Shown here: positions 6,824 to 14,484 of the stretch, piece by piece
How positions within the stretch are numbered: position 1 is the stretch's first letter
Layout of the letters: each line of letters opens with the position of its first letter
The notes under the pieces: model-generated
What the model was told of the DNA's origin: nothing
What the model saw: only the letters and a program-made list of their open reading frames with translations
Database searches by the model: none
Origin: LMUY01 sp964242925
Lineage (GTDB): Bacteria > Pseudomonadota > Alphaproteobacteria > Acetobacterales > Acetobacteraceae
DNA: 16,852 nucleotides
Assembly (NCBI GenBank): GCA_964242925.1
Contig: CAXTBW010000096.1
Span: 1 to 16,852, forward strand
Direction of reading: 5' to 3'
Position numbers and translations under genes: made by a program

Positions 6824-7876
6824 ATGAGAGCAACGGGATCCGGTAAGACCGAAAAGCGCACCGCTCCGCCGAGCCTGATGCTTTACAACTTCGACATCGA
6901 CGGCGAGAAACTCAAGGAGGAGCACAAGACGTTCCTTCGCACCGAGGCTTTCCCCACATTGCAGGGCGGCGGCAGCGTCAGCATCGTTGGGTTGACGGAC
7001 CGCAAGGGCAGCGCCGCGCACAACCAAGCCCTGTCCGAACGGCGAGCGGCGGAGACGGAGGCGTTCCTGCGCAGCGGGGTTACGAACGGCTTCAACGTCA
7101 AGCAATCCACGGGCTTTGGCGAAGGCGCCGCCGCACGCGAAGGGGAACCCGACGGCTCGCTGGATGAGCGCTTCCGCACGGTGTTGCTTTTTCTATCCAA
7201 GACGCCGGTCCCCCCGCCGGTCGCGGCGGTGAAGTCGCAAACCGTCCAAGTTGCGGTGAAGAGCTTCATTGCGGTCATCGGAAGCAAAGTCGGGATTATG
7301 CCGGGGTGGACAGTCGTTCCGTCTAATCCACCAGTGCCGGTGCCGCGTCAGACTTTGTTGAATGCTATGGTCTTGTTGGCGGATAAAAACTTCAGCGAGG
7401 ATCCCAGAACGGTCGCTCAAGACAAGCATTACCGGCTGTTCTCATCGTGCGACTTTCACCTTACGTGGTCAGACGGAAAGCTGCTCGGCGCTACGGCATC
7501 GGCGTTGGCCACCGATGGCGGGAAGGAAGGGCCCCTGCAGCCACCGCCATTGATTGCAACTCCAGTGACGACAAGCTCTGCGGAGAGCACGCTAACGTTC
7601 GCCTGGACGGCGAAAGGAAGGCCTCATCTACTCGCAGAGCCGAGTTTCCAAGTCATCCAGCCGCGAACCTCAGTCTACATCTGGCATAACATCGTAGGTC
7701 AAATCAACGTCGGCAGCGGCGCCCCCTTGGTTACAGGCATGCTTCGCGGCAGTGAATTTCCAAGTCATCGCGTTTTCGTGGACGGGAAGGTCGCGATCGT
7801 TCCGCCGGAACTGCGGCAAGGCGTGTTCAGCAATCTATGGGTGGCGGACGGCTCGGACCCCACCAAGGTCAAGTAG
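6824..7876 (+). CDS. OmpA-domain protein without signal peptide, unknown C-terminal domain
   Basis: A 350-residue protein. Residues ~20-125 resemble the OmpA C-terminal peptidoglycan-binding domain: LYNFDIDGEKL, then TDRKGSAAHNQALSERRA (58-75) with the Asp (D59) and Arg (R73/R74) positions that bind diaminopimelate in the family, then GFGEGAA. A proline-rich linker (~127-133) leads into ~215 residues that I do not recognise, with likely beta-rich stretches such as FHLTWSDGKLLGATASA and an ending PPELRQGVFSNLWVADGSDP. There is no signal peptide, lipobox or membrane segment at the N-terminus (MRATGSGKTEKRTAPPS), which is odd for an OmpA-type domain. Base composition differs from the neighbours: lines 7261-7320 and 7321-7380 hold 34 and 32 G+C of 60, against 43 of 60 at 8401-8460. 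This suggests horizontal acquisition. Function unknown; an exported effector or a tail-associated wall-binding protein are guesses only. Confidence 0.75.
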   Translation: MRATGSGKTEKRTAPPSLMLYNFDIDGEKLKEEHKTFLRTEAFPTLQGGGSVSIVGLTDRKGSAAHNQALSERRAAETEAFLRSGVTNGFNVKQSTGFGEGAAAREGEPDGSLDERFRTVLLFLSKTPVPPPVAAVKSQTVQVAVKSFIAVIGSKVGIMPGWTVVPSNPPVPVPRQTLLNAMVLLADKNFSEDPRTVAQDKHYRLFSSCDFHLTWSDGKLLGATASALATDGGKEGPLQPPPLIATPVTTSSAESTLTFAWTAKGRPHLLAEPSFQVIQPRTSVYIWHNIVGQINVGSGAPLVTGMLRGSEFPSHRVFVDGKVAIVPPELRQGVFSNLWVADGSDPTKVK

Positions 7877-7935
7877 CGCCGGTATTGCCCTCGCCCCGCC
7901 CGGCGCGATAGCGTGAACGAAAGGGGAGAACGACA

Positions 7936-8853
7936 ATGCCAATCTCCATCGAGCGCGTCGGCCCTACGCTGGCCGGCCGCGTGGCCGGGGTGGACCTTCG
8001 CCAGCCTCTCGACACGGAAACGGTTGCCGCAATCGAGCGCGGCATGGACGAGCACGCCGTGCTGGTGTTCCCCGGCCAAGACCTGACCGACGATCAGCAG
8101 ATGGCCTTCACCCTCTGCTTCGGCGCCCTCGAGAACACCGCCGGCGGCAACGTCACCAAGGCGGACCAGCGCCGCCTGGACGCCCGTATGGCCGACGTGT
8201 CCAACCTCGACAAGGACGGCAAGCCGCTCGCCCGCGACGACCGCCGCCGCATGTTCAACCTCGGCAACCAGCTGTGGCACTCCGACAGCTCGTTCCGCGC
8301 CACCCCCGCGAAGTACTCGATCCTGTCCGGCCGCAAGGTCTCCCCCACCGGCGGCGATACCGAATTCGCCGACATGCGCGCCGCCTATGACGCGCTCAGC
8401 GCGGCGGAGCAGGCCGAGGCTGAGGACCTGGTGTGCGAGCACTCGCTGATGACCTCCCGCGGCGCGCTGGGCTTCGACGACCTCACCCCGGAGGAGCGCA
8501 TCGCGTTCACCCCTGTGCGGCAGCGCCTGGTGCGGACCCATCCGGTCACCGGTCGCCGCTCACTGTACTTGTCGTCGCATGCCGGCAGCATCCTGGGCTG
8601 GCCGGTCCCCGAGGCGCGCGCCTATCTGCGTGACCTCAACGAGCTCGCGACGCAGCCGCGCTTCGTCTACGTGCACCGTTGGCAGCCGCTCGATCTGGTC
8701 ATGTGGGACAACCGGCAGACCATGCACCGCGTGCGGCGCTTCCCCGCGGACGTGGTGCGCGACATGCGCCGCACCACCGTCGCCGGCGACGGCCCGACTT
8801 GGGCCGACTTGGGTGAAGCCGGCTCGATAAAGGCCCGCGCAGCCGCGGAGTGA
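7936..8853 (+). CDS. TauD/TfdA family Fe(II)/2-oxoglutarate dioxygenase, TfdA-like
   Basis: The 305-residue product is an Fe(II)/2-oxoglutarate-dependent hydroxylase of the TauD/TfdA family. The iron triad is visible: HSD in NQLWHSDSSF (H115, D117) and the distal His in MWDNRQTMHRVRRF (H264). The 2-oxoglutarate-binding Arg lies in RDMRRTT (R278/R279). These fall within a few residues of the 2,4-D dioxygenase TfdA numbering (H113, D115, H262, R273). Stretches such as GGDTEFADMRAAYDAL and MDEHAVLVFPGQ also follow TfdA as I recall it. The substrate could be an aryloxy acid or another small carboxylate or sulfonate; the family is broad and the true substrate cannot be read from the sequence. GGGGAG at 7923-7928 sets the start. 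Its TGA overlaps the GTG of glpD, so the two are translationally coupled. Confidence 0.9.
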   Translation: MPISIERVGPTLAGRVAGVDLRQPLDTETVAAIERGMDEHAVLVFPGQDLTDDQQMAFTLCFGALENTAGGNVTKADQRRLDARMADVSNLDKDGKPLARDDRRRMFNLGNQLWHSDSSFRATPAKYSILSGRKVSPTGGDTEFADMRAAYDALSAAEQAEAEDLVCEHSLMTSRGALGFDDLTPEERIAFTPVRQRLVRTHPVTGRRSLYLSSHAGSILGWPVPEARAYLRDLNELATQPRFVYVHRWQPLDLVMWDNRQTMHRVRRFPADVVRDMRRTTVAGDGPTWADLGEAGSIKARAAAE

Positions 8854-10337
8854 GCTTCGACCTCCTGGTGATCGGCGGCGGCGTCAACGGCGCCGGGATC
8901 GCGCGCGACGCCGCTGGGCGCGGCCTCCGCGTCCTGCTGTGCGAGAAGGGGGACCTCGCCGAGGGCACCTCCTCGCGCTCCGGCAAGATGGTGCATGGCG
9001 GCCTGCGCTACCTCGAGCACCGCGAGTTCCGCCTGGTGCGCGAGGCGCTGGCCGAGCGCGAGGTGCTGCTGCGGATCGCCCCCCACATCGTCTGGCCGAT
9101 GCGCTTCGTCATCCCGCACAGCCCGGCGCAGCGGCCGGTCTGGCTGCTGCGCCTCGGGCTGTTGCTGTACGACCATCTCGGCCGCCGGGTCAGCCTGCCG
9201 GGCACGCGCCGCATTGATCTGCGCACTTCGCCGGAGGGGCGCGCCGTTCAGCCCGGCTTCGTCACCGCGTTCGAGTATTCGGATTGCTGGGTGGACGATG
9301 CCCGCCTCGTGGTGCTGAACGCTTTGGATGCGGCCGCGCACGGCGCCGAGATCCTGGTCGGCACGCAGGCGACCCGCGCGCGGCGTGAGGGCGATGGCTG
9401 GGCCGTCACCCTGCGCGGCCCGGATGGCGAGCGCACCGTGCAGGCGCGCATCCTGGTGAACGCCGCCGGGCCATGGGTGGACCACGTGATCCACGGCGTG
9501 ACCGGCCGGAATACGCGCAGCCAGGTTCGCCTGGTGAAGGGCAGCCACCTGGTCGTCCGCAAGTTCTGGGAAGGCGCCCACGCCTACCTGCTGCAGAACG
9601 ACGACAAGCGGGTGATCTTCGTCTGCCCCTACGAAGGCTTGGCCTTGATCGGCACCACCGACACGCCGTACGAGGGCCGCCCGGAGGATGCCGTCGTCGA
9701 CCCGGCGGAACGACGCTACCTGCTGCTCGCGGTCAATGCCGTCATGCGCGCGCAGCTGAGCGAGTCGCACATTTTGGCCGAGTTCACTGGCATCCGCCCG
9801 CTGTTCGACGATGGGGGCGCGGCCAGCGCCTCCACGCTCACGCGGGACTACCGGTTCGACCTGGACGCCGCGCTCGGCCAGGCGCCGTTGCTGTCGATAT
9901 TTGGCGGCAAGATCACCACCTACCGCCGCCTGGCCGAGCACGCGATGGAGCGGCTGGCGCCCTATCTGCCGCCGTCGCCGGCCTGGACCGCGAACGCGCC
10001 CTTGCCCGGCGGCGACATGCCGGACTTCGCAGCGTGGCTGGCGGGGTTGCGCGCGCGCCGTCCCTGGCTGCCGCCGCCGCTGGCGCACCACTACGCCCGG
10101 CTGTACGGAACCCGCGCCGAGGAACTGCTCGGCGGGGCAGGAGGGATGGACGATCTCGGCCAGCATTTCGGCGGCCTGCTTTTCGCCCGCGAAGCCGCCT
10201 TCCTGCGCCGCACGGAGTGGGCGCGCACGCCCGCCGACGTGCTGGAACGCCGCACCAAGCACTCCATGCATCTCACGCCGCCGCAGCAGGCCGCGTTCGC
10301 CGCTTGGTGGGATGCAAACACTTCGCAAGCCGCGTAG
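8850..10337 (+). CDS. glpD: Aerobic glycerol-3-phosphate dehydrogenase
   Basis: GlpD oxidises sn-glycerol 3-phosphate to dihydroxyacetone phosphate at the inner face of the membrane and passes electrons to ubiquinone. The 495 residues compare with 501 in E. coli. The FAD-binding Rossmann motif opens the protein (DLLVIGGGVNGAGIARDAAG, ~4-23), followed by the family signature SGKMVHGGLRYLEH (~44-57), ILVNAAGPW (~201-209), LIGTTDTPYEG (~266-276), GIRPLFDD (~314-321) and FGGKITTYRRLAEHAMERL (~351-369). The start is GTG, and the GTGA overlaps the stop of the dioxygenase gene by four bases; only a weak distant ribosome binding site exists, so translation probably depends on re-initiation. No glpK, glpF or glpR is visible nearby, so the link to the dioxygenase may be only positional. 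Confidence 0.96.
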   Translation: MSFDLLVIGGGVNGAGIARDAAGRGLRVLLCEKGDLAEGTSSRSGKMVHGGLRYLEHREFRLVREALAEREVLLRIAPHIVWPMRFVIPHSPAQRPVWLLRLGLLLYDHLGRRVSLPGTRRIDLRTSPEGRAVQPGFVTAFEYSDCWVDDARLVVLNALDAAAHGAEILVGTQATRARREGDGWAVTLRGPDGERTVQARILVNAAGPWVDHVIHGVTGRNTRSQVRLVKGSHLVVRKFWEGAHAYLLQNDDKRVIFVCPYEGLALIGTTDTPYEGRPEDAVVDPAERRYLLLAVNAVMRAQLSESHILAEFTGIRPLFDDGGAASASTLTRDYRFDLDAALGQAPLLSIFGGKITTYRRLAEHAMERLAPYLPPSPAWTANAPLPGGDMPDFAAWLAGLRARRPWLPPPLAHHYARLYGTRAEELLGGAGGMDDLGQHFGGLLFAREAAFLRRTEWARTPADVLERRTKHSMHLTPPQQAAFAAWWDANTSQAA

Positions 10338-10345
10338 GGTTTCAC

Positions 10346-10484
10346 TGTCATGCCGGGGCTTGACCCTGATATCCACGGCGTCCAAACGGCGCTGGCCGGC
10401 ACGTGATCGCTCCGGCATCGCCAGCCGGGCGGAACGTCGGCAGCCGCGGCCCGTGGATACCAGGCTCAAGGCCTGGCGTGACGA
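10346..10484. repeat. Long imperfect inverted repeat between glpD and cysK
   Basis: The left end TGTCATGCCGGGGCTTGACC...ATCCACGGCG and the reverse complement of the right end (CGTCACGCCAGGCCTTGAGCC...ATCCACGGGC) match over ~34 bases, with a central part of ~70 bases between. It resembles, from memory, an alphaproteobacterial dispersed element beginning GTCATGCCCGGGCTTGACCC. It fills most of the 210-base glpD-cysK gap and contains no coding sequence. Confidence 0.75.
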
Positions 10485-10533
10485 TGTCGACGTAAAATGC
10501 CCACGCGATTCCACCACCCCCAGGATCGCCAGC

Positions 10534-10539
10534 AGGAGG
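10534..10539 (+). promoter_or_regulatory. Ribosome binding site of cysK
   Basis: AGGAGG, eight bases ahead of the ATG at 10548. It rules out the longer open frame that begins at 10497. Confidence 0.85.
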
Positions 10540-10547
10540 ACCGCCGC

Positions 10548-11462
10548 ATGAAGGCCAACAGCGTGCTCGAGACCATCGGCAACACCCCGCACATCCGCCT
10601 GGCGCGCATGTTCCCCGATGCCGCCGTGTGGGTGAAGTCGGAGCGCTCGAGCCCTGGCGGCTCGATCAAGGACCGCATCGCCCTCGCCATGATCGAGGCG
10701 GCGGAGGCGGATGGCCGCCTGCAGCCCGGCGGCGTCATCATCGAGCCGACCTCCGGCAACACCGGCATCGGGCTGGCGATGGTGGCCGCGGTGAAGGGCT
10801 ACAAGCTCGTGCTGGTGATGCCCGAATCCATGTCGATCGAGCGCCGGCGGCTGATGCAGGCCTACGGCGCCACCTTCGACCTGACGCCGCGCGAGAAAGG
10901 CATGAAGGGCGCCATCGCCCGCGCCGTCGAACTGGCCGAGCGGACTCCCGGCGCCTGGATCCCGCAGCAGTTCGAGAATCCGGCCAACATCGCCATCCAC
11001 GTCCGCACCACCGCGGAGGAGATCGCCAAGGACTTCCCCGACGGCATCGACGCGCTGATCACCGGCGTCGGGACCGGCGGCCACATCACCGGCTGCGCGC
11101 AGGTGCTGAAGGCGCGCTGGCCGCGGCTGAAGGTGTTCGCGGTGGAGCCGTCGCTGTCGCCGGTCATCTCCGGCGGGGAGCCCGCGCCGCACCCGATCCA
11201 GGGCATCGGCGCCGGGTTCATCCCCGGCAACCTGCACGTCGAGCTGCTGGACGGCACGGTGCAGGTGGAGGCGGAAGAAGCTCGCGAGTATGCCCGCCGC
11301 TCCGCCAGCCAGGAGGGCCTGCTGGTCGGCATCTCTTCCGGCGCCACGCTGGCCGCCATCGCGAAGACGCTGCCGCAACTGTCGCCGAACGCGGTCGTGC
11401 TCGGCTTCAATTACGACACCGGCGAGCGCTACCTCTCCGTTCCCGACTTCCTCCCAGCCTAA
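10548..11462 (+). CDS. cysK: Cysteine synthase (O-acetylserine sulfhydrylase A)
   Basis: The 304-residue product is a PLP enzyme of fold type II that makes cysteine from O-acetylserine and sulfide in the cytosol. From the ATG at 10548 it reads MKANSVLETIGNTPHIRL. The Schiff-base lysine is K41 in SPGGSIKDR, the same number as in Salmonella CysK. The substrate-binding loop PTSGNTG lies at ~67-73, and the PLP-phosphate glycine loop GVGTGGHITG at ~177-186. Near the end, GISSGATLAA carries the Ser that contacts the pyridine nitrogen. The start was chosen because of the perfect AGGAGG upstream and the family's usual length; the frame itself is open 17 codons further up. A perfect hairpin follows 12 bases after the stop. 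No serine acetyltransferase gene is next to it. Confidence 0.96.
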   Translation: MKANSVLETIGNTPHIRLARMFPDAAVWVKSERSSPGGSIKDRIALAMIEAAEADGRLQPGGVIIEPTSGNTGIGLAMVAAVKGYKLVLVMPESMSIERRRLMQAYGATFDLTPREKGMKGAIARAVELAERTPGAWIPQQFENPANIAIHVRTTAEEIAKDFPDGIDALITGVGTGGHITGCAQVLKARWPRLKVFAVEPSLSPVISGGEPAPHPIQGIGAGFIPGNLHVELLDGTVQVEAEEAREYARRSASQEGLLVGISSGATLAAIAKTLPQLSPNAVVLGFNYDTGERYLSVPDFLPA

Positions 11463-11468
11463 CCCGCT

Positions 11469-11511
11469 TGCTCCCCCTCTCCCGCGTGCGGGAGAGGGCC
11501 GGGGCGAGGGG
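11469..11511 (+). repeat. Dispersed CCCTCTCCC...GGGAGAGGG repeat, copy B, with perfect hairpin
   Basis: Begins seven bases after the cysK stop. It contains CCCTCTCCCGC (11475-11485) and GCGGGAGAGGG (11488-11498), a perfect inverted repeat with 11-base arms and a two-base centre, followed by CCGGGGCGAGGGG. It is related to copy A at 1878-1920, in the same orientation and also just after a stop codon. No U-tract follows, so it is more likely a REP-like element or an mRNA 3' stabiliser than a classical terminator. Confidence 0.8.
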
Positions 11512-11557
11512 CGGCACGCGCGTTGCAATACCCCGCCCTCGGGCCAAGTCGCGTTGC

Positions 11558-12886
11558 ATGACGACACGCGCAACCGCCTTCTGCATCCACTTCCTCGCCG
11601 GCAGCGCGCGCGGTTGGGACGTCATCGCCGAACGCCTGCGCGCGGAGTGCGACTGCGTGCCCGTCGATCTGCCCGGCTTCGGCGCATCGGCCCAGGTCGC
11701 CGGCTACAGCGTGTCCGACATGGCCGACTACCTCGCCACCGCCATCCGGCTGCATGCGCCCAAACGGTGGTTCCTGATCGGCCACAGCATGGGCGCCAAG
11801 GTCGCCGCCGTCGTGGCGCGACGGGCGGAGGACGGCGAGGAGGGTCTCGGCGGCCTCGCGGGCATTGTGCTGATTGCCGGCTCGCCGCCCGGGCCGGAAC
11901 CGATGGAGGACGCCAAGCGCCGCACCATGATGGGCTGGTTCGCCGGCGGCGAGCAATCCAGCCGGGCGCAAGCGCAGGAATACGTCGACGGCAATGTCGG
12001 CGCGCCGCTCGCCGCCGGGCTGAACCGGCAGGTCGTGGACGACGTGCTGCAGGCCAAGCGCGACGCCTGGATCGCCTGGCTCGGCCGCGGCAGCCGCGAG
12101 GATTGGGCCGACCGGGTCGGCGTGCTGCAAACGCCGGCGCTGATCGTCTCCGGCGGCGAGGACTCCGGCTTGGGCGAGCCAGCGCAGAGACGTTTCGCCG
12201 CCCCGCACTACGCGCACGCTCGTTACGTCACGCTACCCGGCGCTGGCCACCTGCTGCCCATGGAGCGGCCTGACGAGTTGGCGCGCCTGATCGCCACCCA
12301 GATCACCCCCGCGCCGCCAATCGATGAGGCTTACCGCGCCCTGATCGACTCCTCCCGCGTCAGCACGGGCACGCGAGCCGCGCTGATGCCGCGCGCGGCG
12401 CCCGACGATCCGGATTATGCGCCCGCAACGCTGTCCGCCGGCCAACTCGGCACCCTGCGCGCCGTGCTGGACCGCGTGTTGCCGCAGCCCGGGCCAGGTC
12501 GCATCGACCTTGCCGCGCGCATCGACGCCGCATTCGACGGCCCGGGGGAGGGCTGGCGCTTCGACGCGCTGCCCCCGGCCAAGCAGGCCTGGCGGGCCGG
12601 GCTCGACGCGCTGGACGGCTTCGTCCGCCTCGACCCGGCGGCGCAGGACGCGCTGCTGTCGCAGGCCGCCGCGGGCCACGCTGCCGGCGCGCTGTCCGCC
12701 GACCAGATGCGGATGTGGTTCGAGGACCTGCGGGCCCAGGCCGCACGGCTGTACGTCGCGCACCCGGCGACCCTGGCCCGCATGGGCTACAGCGGCATCG
12801 GCTACGGAGGCGACGGCGAACCGAAACCCGGCTTCGTCCGCATCGGCATCGGCGAACGCGAGCCGTGGGAGCCGGCGGCGCCATGA
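11558..12886 (+). CDS. Alpha/beta hydrolase fused to gluconate 2-dehydrogenase subunit 3-like domain
   Basis: A 442-residue two-domain protein. Residues ~5-255 form an alpha/beta-hydrolase fold: N-terminal FCIHFLAGSARGWD where the oxyanion-hole strand should be, DLPGFGAS near 48, nucleophile elbow GHSMG (S77), acid in SGGED (D202) and catalytic His in GAGHLLPMERP (H231), so the triad is complete. Residues ~290-442 resemble the gluconate 2-dehydrogenase subunit 3 family: LSAGQLGTLRAVLDRVLPQ, then LDPAAQDALL, MWFEDLRAQAARLYVAHP, and a C-terminal GYGGDGEPKP...GEREPWEP. Subunit 3 proteins normally carry a Tat signal and act with a GMC-type FAD subunit; here no signal exists, and the hydrolase takes its place. 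The very next gene, overlapping by ATGA, is such a GMC subunit. The ATG at 11558 was chosen because the hydrolase fold begins there, though it lacks a clear ribosome binding site. The substrate is unknown. Confidence 0.85.
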   Translation: MTTRATAFCIHFLAGSARGWDVIAERLRAECDCVPVDLPGFGASAQVAGYSVSDMADYLATAIRLHAPKRWFLIGHSMGAKVAAVVARRAEDGEEGLGGLAGIVLIAGSPPGPEPMEDAKRRTMMGWFAGGEQSSRAQAQEYVDGNVGAPLAAGLNRQVVDDVLQAKRDAWIAWLGRGSREDWADRVGVLQTPALIVSGGEDSGLGEPAQRRFAAPHYAHARYVTLPGAGHLLPMERPDELARLIATQITPAPPIDEAYRALIDSSRVSTGTRAALMPRAAPDDPDYAPATLSAGQLGTLRAVLDRVLPQPGPGRIDLAARIDAAFDGPGEGWRFDALPPAKQAWRAGLDALDGFVRLDPAAQDALLSQAAAGHAAGALSADQMRMWFEDLRAQAARLYVAHPATLARMGYSGIGYGGDGEPKPGFVRIGIGEREPWEPAAP

Positions 12887-14433
12887 ACCTGGACGGGATG
12901 CGGCGCTACGCCACGAACGAGACGGTCGACGCCGTCGTCATCGGCACCGGCGCCGGCGGCGCCCCGCTGCTGGCTCGGCTGGCGAAAGCGGGTTTGCGCG
13001 TGGTGGCGCTCGAGGCCGGGCAGAACCATGACCCGGAGCAGTTCACCGCCGACGAGGTGGACGCGTCCAAGATCTACTGGCTGAACGAGCGGTTGAGCGC
13101 CGGGTCCACGCCGGAAGCGTTCGGCGCCAACAACAGCGGCAGGGGCGTCGGCGGCTCGATGCTGCACTGGGGCGCCTACGCGCCGCGGCCGGACCCGCGG
13201 GATCTGCGCCTGCGCGCCACCACCGGCGCCGGCGAGGACTGGCCGCTGCGCTACGATGAACTGCAGCCATACCTGATCGAGGTCGAGCAGGCGATCGGCG
13301 TGTCCGGCCCGGCGGCGTACCCGTGGGACCCGGCCCGCCGTTATCCATTGCCCCCCGTCGCCCTGAACGCGCCGGCGCAGGCGATGCAGGCGGGCTGCGC
13401 GGCGCTCGGCATCCGAAGCTGCGCTGGGCCGGTGGCGGTGGCGACGCGCGCGTGGTCGCAGCCGGACGCGCCCGATCGGCCGCCCTGCATCAACTGCGGC
13501 TACTGTCACCAGGGCTGCCGCACCGGCGCCAAGGCAACCATGGACGTGACGTACCTGCCGCAGGCGGTAGCGGCCGGGGCGGAGATCCGGCCCGGCTGCA
13601 TGGCGCACGGCATCGAGCGCAACGCGGCCGGCGAGGTGACCGCCGTGATTTACCGCAAGGATGGAGCCGACCACCGCCAGCCCTGCGCCGCGCTGTTCCT
13701 GTGCGCCGGCGCCGTGGAAACGCCGCGGCTGCTGCTGCACACGGGGCTGGCCAACGGCAGCGGGCAGGTCGGGCGCAATTACATGGCTCACGTCGCGACC
13801 CAGGTCTGGGGCACCTTCGCGCAGGAAATGCGGTCACATAAGGGCTACCCGTCGTCGCTGATCACCGAGGACATGATCCGCCCGCCGGACGCCGATTTCG
13901 CCGGCGGCTACCTGGTGCAGAGCCTGGGCGTCGTCCCCGTCACGTTCAGCACGCAGGTCGCGCGCGGCCGCGGCCTGTGGGGGCAGAAGCTGGTGGACTA
14001 CCTGCATCGCTACAACCACGTCGCCGGCATCGGCATCAACGGCGAGTGCCTGCCGCAGCCGGGCAACTACCTGGAGCTGTCCGACGAGCCCGACGAGGCG
14101 GGGATGATGAAGCCGCGCGTGCATTTCAGCTACGGCGCCAACGAGACTGCGATGGCCCGGCATGCGGCGTCATTGATGACCGCGGTCTGGCAGGCGGCAG
14201 GCGCGACCGACATCTGGACCTGTCCACGCTCCGCCCACACGATCGGCACCTGCCGCATGGGAGCGGACCCTGGCCGTTCCGTGGTGACCCCGACCGGCCG
14301 CAGCCACGAGATCGCCAATCTGTGGGTGTGCGACAACTCGGTGTTCCCGAGCGCCATGCCCGCCAACCCGGCGCTGACCATCATGGCGTTGAGCCTGAGG
14401 ACCGCCGACGCGTTCCTTGCCCAGGCCCACTGA
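12883..14433 (+). CDS. GMC-family FAD-dependent dehydrogenase (gluconate/glucose dehydrogenase large-subunit type)
   Basis: The 516-residue product is a GMC oxidoreductase of the type paired with subunit 3 proteins, which oxidise alcohols or sugars and pass electrons on. The FAD motif VVIGTGAGGAPLLARLAKAG lies at ~18-37, followed by GRGVGGSMLHWGAYAPR (~86-102), LCAGAVETPRLLL (~282-294), the C-terminal SAHTIGTCRMG with H452, and AMPANPALTIMALSLR with N495, the usual His/Asn pair positions. A cysteine cluster C202-x2-C205-x2-C208-x3-C212 (PPCINCGYCHQGCRTGAK) might bind an Fe-S cluster, as in related FAD-dependent sugar dehydrogenases; whether the spacing fits must be checked. There is no signal peptide. 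The start ATG overlaps the previous stop (ATGA), so it is translationally coupled to the fused hydrolase/subunit-3 gene, its likely partner. No cytochrome c gene follows. Confidence 0.93.
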   Translation: MNLDGMRRYATNETVDAVVIGTGAGGAPLLARLAKAGLRVVALEAGQNHDPEQFTADEVDASKIYWLNERLSAGSTPEAFGANNSGRGVGGSMLHWGAYAPRPDPRDLRLRATTGAGEDWPLRYDELQPYLIEVEQAIGVSGPAAYPWDPARRYPLPPVALNAPAQAMQAGCAALGIRSCAGPVAVATRAWSQPDAPDRPPCINCGYCHQGCRTGAKATMDVTYLPQAVAAGAEIRPGCMAHGIERNAAGEVTAVIYRKDGADHRQPCAALFLCAGAVETPRLLLHTGLANGSGQVGRNYMAHVATQVWGTFAQEMRSHKGYPSSLITEDMIRPPDADFAGGYLVQSLGVVPVTFSTQVARGRGLWGQKLVDYLHRYNHVAGIGINGECLPQPGNYLELSDEPDEAGMMKPRVHFSYGANETAMARHAASLMTAVWQAAGATDIWTCPRSAHTIGTCRMGADPGRSVVTPTGRSHEIANLWVCDNSVFPSAMPANPALTIMALSLRTADAFLAQAH

Positions 14434-14484
14434 AACCTCTCCGACCCGCGGAAGACCTCAATCCAGCGGAGCAACCCAATCACC

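Noticed and set aside
10497..10547. Extended N-terminus of cysK from an ATG at 10497
   Set aside because: AGGAGG at 10534-10539 points to the ATG at 10548, and the family starts there (K41 numbering agrees).
10628..11557. Long upstream extension of the hydrolase-fusion frame across cysK
   Set aside because: It is an out-of-frame reading of cysK, and the hydrolase fold begins only at about 11558.
8667..11573. A 968-codon open frame on the minus strand opposite glpD and cysK
   Set aside because: Same reason: a shadow of well-supported genes, no recognisable motif, no ribosome binding site.
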